DNA of 64,000 nt from Rhizobium grahamii CCGE 502 (GTDB lineage: Bacteria > Pseudomonadota > Alphaproteobacteria > Rhizobiales > Rhizobiaceae): positions 124,001-188,000 of the forward strand of contig NZ_AEYE02000031.1 of the NCBI RefSeq assembly GCF_000298315.2. The letters run 5' to 3'. Of the stretch, positions 58,747 through 64,000 are shown piece by piece. The stretch's first letter is position 1, and each line of letters starts with the position of its first letter. The notes beneath the pieces are model-generated. The model had not been told where the DNA came from, made no database searches, and saw only the letters and a list, made by a program, of their open reading frames with translations. Both the position numbers and the translations under genes were made by a program.

Positions 58747-59691
58747 GTGAAGCATACTCTTCTTGCAACTATTTTCGCGGCTGCGATCGCGCTGCCGGCT
58801 TATGCGGCTGACTACACCATCATGGCGCCGGCCGCTCCCGGCGGCGGTTGGGACCAGACGGCCCGCTCGCTGCAAACGGTCATGCAGAAGGAAGGCATTT
58901 CTGGCAATGTTCAGGTTCAGAACGTTCCGGGCGCCGGCGGCACCATTGGTCTGGCGCAGTTCACCGGCCAGAATAACGGCAATGCAAACGCGCTGATCGT
59001 CGGCGGCTACGTCATGGTCGGAGCGATCCTGACCAATCAGTCGCCGGTGACGCTCAAGGACGTTACGCCGATCGCCCGCCTGACGGGTGAGTATGAAGCG
59101 ATCGTCGTTCCGGCTGCGTCTGACATCAAGACCATGGCCGATCTCGTTGCCAAGCTGAAGCAGGATCCGGGCTCGGTTTCCTGGGGCGGCGGTTCGGCGG
59201 GCGGTACCGACCATATCGCGGTCGGCCTGATCGCCAAGGCCGCCGGCGTTGATCCGACGAAGATCAACTATGTCGCCTTCTCCGGCGGCGGCGAAGCGCT
59301 TGCCGCGATTCTCGGCGGCCAGGTCACGGCTGGCATTTCCGGCTACGGCGAATTCGAATCGCAGGTAAAGGCCGGACAGTTGCGGCTTCTGGCCGTGTCC
59401 GGCGAGCAGCGTCTAGACGGCGTCGACGCTCCGACCCTGAAGGAATCCGGCCTCGACGTGGCGGTGCAGAACTGGCGCATGGTTGCCGCTGCTCCCGGCC
59501 TTTCGGCTGAGCAGACGGCGGCGATTACGGCCGATTTCGACAAGCTTTCGAAGTCCGCCAGCTGGCAGGAGATCCTGAAGACCAAGGGTTGGGCTGATAC
59601 CTACCTTGCTGGCGACGCCTTCAAGGCGCAGCTCGACAAGGATGTTTCGGCCACCGAAGGCATCCTCAAAGAGATCGGACTCGTTCAATGA
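58747..59691 (+). CDS. tctC: Tripartite tricarboxylate transporter binding protein TctC
   Basis: 314 residues from GTG 58747, with GGAGG eight bases upstream. Signal peptide KHTLLATIFAAAIALPAYAA; mature start DYTIMAPAAPGGGWDQTARS, the TctC signature. Further conserved are VPGAGGTIGLAQFTGQ, SWGGGSAGGTDHIAVGLIAK and NYVAFSGGGEALAAILGGQV. It binds a tricarboxylate (citrate family) in the periplasm. Overlaps tctB by four bases. Regulation by the tctDE system encoded nearby is expected from family precedent. Confidence 0.95.
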   Translation: MKHTLLATIFAAAIALPAYAADYTIMAPAAPGGGWDQTARSLQTVMQKEGISGNVQVQNVPGAGGTIGLAQFTGQNNGNANALIVGGYVMVGAILTNQSPVTLKDVTPIARLTGEYEAIVVPAASDIKTMADLVAKLKQDPGSVSWGGGSAGGTDHIAVGLIAKAAGVDPTKINYVAFSGGGEALAAILGGQVTAGISGYGEFESQVKAGQLRLLAVSGEQRLDGVDAPTLKESGLDVAVQNWRMVAAAPGLSAEQTAAITADFDKLSKSASWQEILKTKGWADTYLAGDAFKAQLDKDVSATEGILKEIGLVQ

Positions 59692-60179
59692 GCAGGGGTA
59701 ACGAACCCTTGGCAACGAAGCGCCGCCCCGATTGGGCGGCGCTGATTATTGCCATCTGTCTTTTCGCGGTCGCTGCCGTCATGCTCTGGGATGCCTTCCA
59801 TATGAAGGCGATCGCGCAATATGCCCGCATCGGCCCGGCAACGGCGCCCAAGGTCGTGGCCTTCGGGCTGATCGGCCTCGGCATCTGGACGATCTTCGAA
59901 GCCTGGCGCGGCGAATTTCCGGAGCGCGAACATCAGGAAATCGCACCCGTCGTATGGGTCGTCGCTGGCCTCGCCGCGCAGATGCTGCTTCTGAAGACAG
60001 CAGGCTTTTCGATCGCGACCGGCATTCTATTTGCGTTCACCGCCGCCGGCTTCGGCCGTCGCAAGCTCTGGCTTTCGATCCCCGCCGGCATTGCCTTCAG
60101 CTTCGTCGTCTGGGTGATCTTCGCGAAGCTCCTGCAGCTCACCCTGCCTGCCGGGCCGTTCGAACACATCTTCTTCTAG
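59688..60179 (+). CDS. tctB: Tripartite tricarboxylate transporter small membrane subunit TctB
   Basis: 163 residues with four helices ([80 protein letters not shown]). Small subunit of the transporter; couples with TctA. Start overlaps the tctC stop (ATGA); the stop is 11 bp before tctA. Confidence 0.93.
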   Translation: MSRGNEPLATKRRPDWAALIIAICLFAVAAVMLWDAFHMKAIAQYARIGPATAPKVVAFGLIGLGIWTIFEAWRGEFPEREHQEIAPVVWVVAGLAAQMLLLKTAGFSIATGILFAFTAAGFGRRKLWLSIPAGIAFSFVVWVIFAKLLQLTLPAGPFEHIFF

Positions 60180-60190
60180 GATTGGATGCG

Positions 60191-61708
60191 ATGAGCACCT
60201 TCGAATTCCTCTTCCAGGGCATCCTGGTCGCCATGCAGCCGATGAACCTGCTTTATGCGCTGGTCGGCGTGACGCTCGGCACTGCGGTCGGCGTGCTGCC
60301 GGGGATTGGCCCGGCCCTGACCGTCGCCCTTCTTCTTCCGGTTACCTACAAGCTCGATCCGGCCGGCTCGCTGATCATGTTTGCCGGCATCTACTACGGC
60401 GGCATGTATGGCGGATCGACGACCTCGATCCTTCTCAATACGCCCGGCGAAAGCGCCTCGATCGTGACGGCTTTGGAGGGCAACAAGATGGCCCGGGCGG
60501 GTCGCGGCGGACCGGCGCTCGCGACCGCGGCGATCGGTTCTTTCGTCGCCGGCCTGATCGCAACACTCGGCCTGGCCTTTATCGCCCCCTATATCGTCAA
60601 ACTCGCTCTGGTCTTCGGGCCGCGCGAATATTTTGCCCTCATGGTCCTCGCCTTCGTCACCGTCTCCTCGGCCTTCGGGGATTCGGCACTGCGCGGTCTG
60701 ACCTCGCTCTTCATCGGCTTTGCCCTTGCGATGGTCGGCATCGACCAGCAGACCGGGCAGGCGCGCCTTTCGTTCGGCATTCCCGATCTGCTCGACGGCG
60801 TCGAGGTGACGACGCTTGCGGTCGCGATGTTTGCGATCGGTGAAACCCTCTACATCGCTGCTCAAGGCAATCGCGGCGAGGAGAAGGTCGAGGCGGTCAA
60901 AGGCTCGCTGTGGATGACAGCGCAAGATTGGGGTCGCTCGTGGAAGGCGTGGCTGCGCGGCACGCTGATCGGCTTCCCAATCGGCGCGATGCCGGCAGGC
61001 GGTGCCGAGATCGGGACGTTTCTGTCCTATGCCACGGAAAAGCGTTTGGCGAAGAACCCCGAGGAGTTTGGCCACGGTGCGATCGAAGGTGTTGCTGGTC
61101 CGGAGGCCGCCAACAATGCGTCGGCCGCCGGTACGCTGGTGCCGCTGTTGACGCTCGGCCTGCCGACGACGGCGACGGCGGCGATCATGCTTGCCGGCTT
61201 CCAGCAGTATGGCCTGCAGCCCGGTCCGCTGTTGTTTGCGAACAACCCGCAGATCGTCTGGGGCCTGATCGCCAGCCTGCTGATCGCCAATGCGATGCTC
61301 TTGGTGCTCAACCTGCCGCTGATCGGTCTCTGGGTGCGGCTGCTGACGATCCCGAAGCCGTGGCTCTATGCCGGCATCCTGTTGTTTGCGACGCTCGGCA
61401 CGATTGGCGCCAACCCGTCGGTCTTCGAACTCGGCATGCTGCTCGGCTTCGGCGTCCTCGGCTACATCATGCGGCTCTTCGGCTATCCAATCGCGCCTGC
61501 GGTCGTCGGCCTGATCCTTGGCCCGCTGGCTGAACAGCAATTGCGTCGTGCGCTTGCGATCAGCCAGGGAGACGTGACGACGCTGGTGATGTCGCCGATC
61601 GCGGCCGGCCTGCTGATCGTCGCTGCGGCGGCTTTCATCATTCCGCTGATCCTGCGCTTGCGTGGACGCGGCGAGGTTCTGTCGCAGCTTGCGGCAAACG
61701 AGGACTAG
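60191..61708 (+). CDS. tctA: Tripartite tricarboxylate transporter large membrane subunit TctA
   Basis: 505 residues from ATG 60191. About twelve helices with the family motifs [59 protein letters not shown] and [20 protein letters not shown] (repeated fold). It is the sodium- or proton-driven translocation subunit for citrate-type substrates. The C-terminus ends in a short cytoplasmic stretch ([15 protein letters not shown]). A terminator follows. Confidence 0.95.
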   Translation: MSTFEFLFQGILVAMQPMNLLYALVGVTLGTAVGVLPGIGPALTVALLLPVTYKLDPAGSLIMFAGIYYGGMYGGSTTSILLNTPGESASIVTALEGNKMARAGRGGPALATAAIGSFVAGLIATLGLAFIAPYIVKLALVFGPREYFALMVLAFVTVSSAFGDSALRGLTSLFIGFALAMVGIDQQTGQARLSFGIPDLLDGVEVTTLAVAMFAIGETLYIAAQGNRGEEKVEAVKGSLWMTAQDWGRSWKAWLRGTLIGFPIGAMPAGGAEIGTFLSYATEKRLAKNPEEFGHGAIEGVAGPEAANNASAAGTLVPLLTLGLPTTATAAIMLAGFQQYGLQPGPLLFANNPQIVWGLIASLLIANAMLLVLNLPLIGLWVRLLTIPKPWLYAGILLFATLGTIGANPSVFELGMLLGFGVLGYIMRLFGYPIAPAVVGLILGPLAEQQLRRALAISQGDVTTLVMSPIAAGLLIVAAAAFIIPLILRLRGRGEVLSQLAANED

Positions 61709-61743
61709 AAGAAAAAGACTGCCCGAACCTCTCTCTCTACTGC

Positions 61744-61775
61744 GGCCGGCGATGGGAAACTTTCGCCGGTCTTTT
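61744..61775 (+). terminator. Rho-independent terminator after tctA
   Basis: 9-bp stem GGCCGGCGA / TCGCCGGTC (one G-T pair) with a 10-base loop, followed by TTTTC. Confidence 0.65.
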
Positions 61776-61819
61776 CACCTGGTAAGGGGGATGCCGGAGC
61801 GTGCCGACCCGCTTTTGGC

Positions 61820-62980
61820 CTAGTGACCATAGAGCGCCATGTGCAGGCTCCAATAGGTCGGTGCCAAGATTGCCAGGGCCGCTACAAAGCCGGCGGGAAC
61901 ACCGACAATCGCCCTTTTGAATGCCGGTGCGACCTGCGTATCGCGCGTCGGGTCGACGGTCGCGATCACCAGCATCATGATGATCAGGCTGTGCCCTACC
62001 AGGTCCAGCCTTCCGAACGGCACAACCGCCGCACTGAAGATGATCAGCAAAGCGATCGCCGAAGAGCGCCGGATAAGCGGTGTCCACAGCAAGCCAAGAC
62101 CAAGGGTGAATTCGACGACACCGGCCATTGGCAGAAATACTTCGGTCGGCATCCCGAAGGTCAGGAACGGCCTTTGCTGCGCCAGCGGCTGGAACCATTC
62201 CGGATAGGCGAATTTCTCAAAGCTTGAGCGCATTAGTGTAATGGCGATCGCCCAGCGTAGAACGTTGAAGCGCTGTTTGTGCCACCAGGACCCGTTGAGC
62301 GAAAACAATACGAGATAGCCGGCAACGCCCAACCCGAGCACGACATAATCGAGAAGATGAAAAATCTGATACTGGTGAAGCGCGGCAATCCAGAGCCCGA
62401 GTACACCGATCGCAGAAACCCACATTGTTCGGCGAGAAAAGAGACCGGCTGCAATGACCAGCTGGCTCCATGAAACCCACTCCGAAGGCGTTGGCAGATC
62501 AGGGGTGAGGTAGACGCCACCAATGACGAAGATGGCGACAAAAAATCCTCCGGTTATGGCGCGAACAAAGTCGTCGGCCCGATTCCACAGCGGTTCCGAC
62601 ACGCTGTCCATCAGGATCAGAATTCTGGTGCCGATGACGGTCCGTTCAAGAGCCGCAGTCAGTGCGAAAAGTGGGACTGCGATGCCGACGGCAAGCCAGA
62701 ACCAGGGGCTTGAAAGCGTTTCTGAAATTGGCCGGGCGGGTGTCGCTATGTCAAATGATGTGAACCATTTGACATGCGCTTCGGCGGGCGTTGACCACAC
62801 CATCAACGTCGCTATCGCGAGAATGCAGAGTGTTGCCTCGAGGAGGAGCGGGGTGAAATAGGCTCCTATGCTCGCCACCTGAGGGGATGGCGGACCTTCG
62901 TCCCGGCGCGTACTTTCCGGGCTTCCGGTCCGTGCTGTGCTGAATATCGTGTCCTGAACGTTGAACTTGAACGTAGCCAT
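61820..62980 (-). CDS. DoxX-like polytopic membrane protein
   Basis: 386 residues. A soluble N-terminal ~35 residues is followed by eight or nine hydrophobic helices (LLLEATLCILAIATLMVWST, WFWLAVGIAVPLFALTAALE, FFVAIFVIGGVYLTPDLP, LDYVVLGLGVAGYLVLFSLN). FNVLRWAIAITLMRSSFEKF and PMAGVVEFTLGLGLLWTPLI resemble the DoxX core (conserved RxxxGxxxxxxxF/E helix pairs). Conserved HALYGH/HMALYGH end. DoxX proteins are redox-linked quinone-associated membrane subunits; function here is unknown. ATG 62980 follows GGAGAG. Confidence 0.75.
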   Translation of the reverse strand: MATFKFNVQDTIFSTARTGSPESTRRDEGPPSPQVASIGAYFTPLLLEATLCILAIATLMVWSTPAEAHVKWFTSFDIATPARPISETLSSPWFWLAVGIAVPLFALTAALERTVIGTRILILMDSVSEPLWNRADDFVRAITGGFFVAIFVIGGVYLTPDLPTPSEWVSWSQLVIAAGLFSRRTMWVSAIGVLGLWIAALHQYQIFHLLDYVVLGLGVAGYLVLFSLNGSWWHKQRFNVLRWAIAITLMRSSFEKFAYPEWFQPLAQQRPFLTFGMPTEVFLPMAGVVEFTLGLGLLWTPLIRRSSAIALLIIFSAAVVPFGRLDLVGHSLIIMMLVIATVDPTRDTQVAPAFKRAIVGVPAGFVAALAILAPTYWSLHMALYGH

Positions 62981-63357
62981 TTCTGCTCTCCGGATTTGGA
63001 CGCAGCAAACCGCTCGGAAGGCGGTGGCCCTCCGCTCAGCAACGAGGTTTTTTTGAAACGTTGCCCGTATTTCAGCATCGCTCGCGCGATCCTTGTAGAG
63101 AACAAGGTCCCGCGGTCTTTGCGACCAAGGAGTGAGCGGTCTGGCACCTTGGTCGCGGCAAACCTGAGACCAAGGTCGACCCTCAGGGGGAAGGCAGCTA
63201 CGTCGACCGGGCCAATCTCTTATCTCGCTGGGGCTTCGCTAATTGAGCGCATTTGTAAAAAATGTCACTTATTTAATTGGTTGAAGAAAAACACGCTCAT
63301 AGCTGCTGAACGGCGGATTTTTCCCATACCGTGCGTTTGCCTCGGCAGCCGCGTGCT
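62981..63357. other. Intergenic region with clustered CCAAGG inverted repeats
   Basis: 377 bp between two same-strand genes. It contains a 10-bp perfect inverted repeat GCGACCAAGG / CCTTGGTCGC (63121-63130 and 63147-63156), a 6-bp one CCTTGT / ACAAGG (63091-63107), and a further GACCAAGGTC at 63168-63177. No credible gene. See finding. Confidence 0.6.
63121..63156. repeat. 10-bp perfect inverted repeat
   Basis: GCGACCAAGG and CCTTGGTCGC separated by 16 bp, upstream of the DoxX-like gene. Could be an operator or form an mRNA hairpin. Confidence 0.6.
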
Positions 63358-63939
63358 TTACAGGCGCTCCAGGAACGAAAGCACCCGCTGCGTCAGCAAT
63401 GCGGTGGCGTCGGCATCGTAGGAGGGCAGCGAACTGTCGGCAAAGTAATGCTGGTCGCCGGGGTATAGAAAGAGCGAGGCATCCTTGACTGTTGCGACGA
63501 TCTGGCGGGCCGCATCGATATCGCCTTCGCCGGCAAAGATCGGGTCGGCGTCCATCCCGTGAATCTGAACTGGGACGCCCTCCGGCCATGGTCCGAAGGA
63601 CCACTCGCCACTGATGGGCAGGCAGGAATAGAAGAGCAACGCTCCCCGCGCCCCGGATCGCGTCTGTGCGAGCTTCTGTGCCGGCAGCACGCCGAAGGAA
63701 AAGCCGGCATAGACCAGCCGGGAGGGCAGTTCCTCCGCCAGGCGGACGCCGCGCTCGCGCATTTCCTCGAACCCGATGTCGTTGATGTAGGAAAGCCCTT
63801 CGTCGATGCTTTGGAAGGTCTGTCCGTCGAACAAGTCCGGCGCATGAACAATATGCCCGACGTGCCGCAATTGCTCAGCGAAGGCGTGCACGCCAGCGGT
63901 CAATCCCTGTGCGTGATGAAATAGCAAGACCTCAGCCAT
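63358..63939 (-). CDS. Dienelactone-hydrolase-like alpha/beta hydrolase with Ser nucleophile
   Basis: 193 residues from ATG 63939, with CAGGAGG seven bases upstream; a longer form from 63987 lacks a site. Alpha/beta-hydrolase fold: LFHHAQGLTAGVHAFAEQLR, elbow LVYAGFSFGVLPAQKL, acid near HGMDADPIFAGEGD, His in YPGDQHYFAD. The dienelactone hydrolase family uses Cys at the elbow; here Ser81 (AGFSFG) replaces it, giving a Ser-Asp-His triad. Substrate unknown. No aromatic-degradation genes are nearby. Confidence 0.8.
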   Translation of the reverse strand: MAEVLLFHHAQGLTAGVHAFAEQLRHVGHIVHAPDLFDGQTFQSIDEGLSYINDIGFEEMRERGVRLAEELPSRLVYAGFSFGVLPAQKLAQTRSGARGALLFYSCLPISGEWSFGPWPEGVPVQIHGMDADPIFAGEGDIDAARQIVATVKDASLFLYPGDQHYFADSSLPSYDADATALLTQRVLSFLERL

Positions 63940-64000
63940 CAGACGCCTCCTGACACATAAGCTATGGCAGGCATTCGATAAATCCACGAGCGCAGGTACC

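Noticed and set aside
63559-63924. 121-codon plus-strand frame over the hydrolase gene
   Set aside because: Antisense of the dienelactone-hydrolase-like gene, which has the family motifs and a ribosome site.

Overview
The window looks like a piece of a rhizobial (Alphaproteobacteria, Rhizobiales; Sinorhizobium/Ensifer/Rhizobium-like) chromosome. The basis is high GC, the six-gene order glgP-glgB-glgC-glgA-pgm-glgX, a soxBDAG sarcosine oxidase operon, split pntAA-pntAB-pntB transhydrogenase genes beside an aa3 oxidase subunit IV gene, a cspA gene near two bS21 ribosomal protein genes, an HWE-type histidine kinase, and three GGAAC-N16/17-CGTT (EcfG/RpoE2-type) promoters. I see no rRNA, tRNA, insertion sequence, phage gene or CRISPR array. 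Genus assignment is inference.

Layout. 1-2.6 kb: a minus-strand zinc-type COG0523 GTPase coupled to a WD40 gene (cut by the window edge) behind a probable Zur box, with a creatininase-family gene upstream. 2.7-9.2 kb: MarR and LacI regulators, a 2-hydroxyacid dehydrogenase, a COG4315 exported protein behind an EcfG promoter, a class III cyclase with a duplicated membrane module, a class I glutamine amidotransferase-like hydrolase, and a TakP-like TRAP binding protein. 9.2-11.3 kb: the TRAP permeases dctM and dctQ, convergent with their binding protein and sharing a terminator. 11.6-14.9 kb: a PAS-GGDEF-EAL protein (GGDEF degenerate, EAL intact) and a FeeM/LuxI-like acyltransferase. 15-19 kb: oxidase subunit IV, pntAA-AB-B and a LysE exporter. 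19-23.5 kb: a DUF992 protein behind an EcfG promoter, an HWE kinase, a FAD amine oxidase and a TPR lipoprotein. 23.6-25.4 kb: rpsU / cspA / 95-aa gene / second rpsU / 72-aa gene. 25.5-33.6 kb: a DUF1254/DUF1214 protein, soxBDAG, a VOC protein and a MaoC hydratase. 33.6-44.7 kb: the glycogen operon. 44.9-46.1 kb: a TadG-like pseudopilin/VWA protein. 46.3-53 kb: a three-gene transglutaminase / circularly permuted ATP-grasp-alpha-E / transglutaminase-DUF2126 operon. 53-61.7 kb: a tricarboxylate locus, with the tctDE two-component system, a cyclase-TPR protein, an orphan binding protein and the tctCBA transporter. 61.8-64 kb: a DoxX-like membrane protein and a dienelactone-hydrolase-like protein.

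How the parts fit together. Much of the window concerns carbon uptake and storage: TRAP 2-oxoacid uptake, tripartite tricarboxylate uptake, glycogen synthesis and breakdown, sarcosine oxidation to one-carbon units, and NADPH supply by transhydrogenase. The rest is stress physiology: general-stress promoters, cold shock with alternative bS21, and zinc limitation. The least understood part is the 46.3-53 kb amide-ligation/peptidase operon. It has the parts of a proposed peptide-synthesis or peptide-tagging system, but no Anbu-type proteasome subunit lies next to it here. Start codons were re-chosen where an upstream Shine-Dalgarno sequence or the family N-terminus favoured an internal start.
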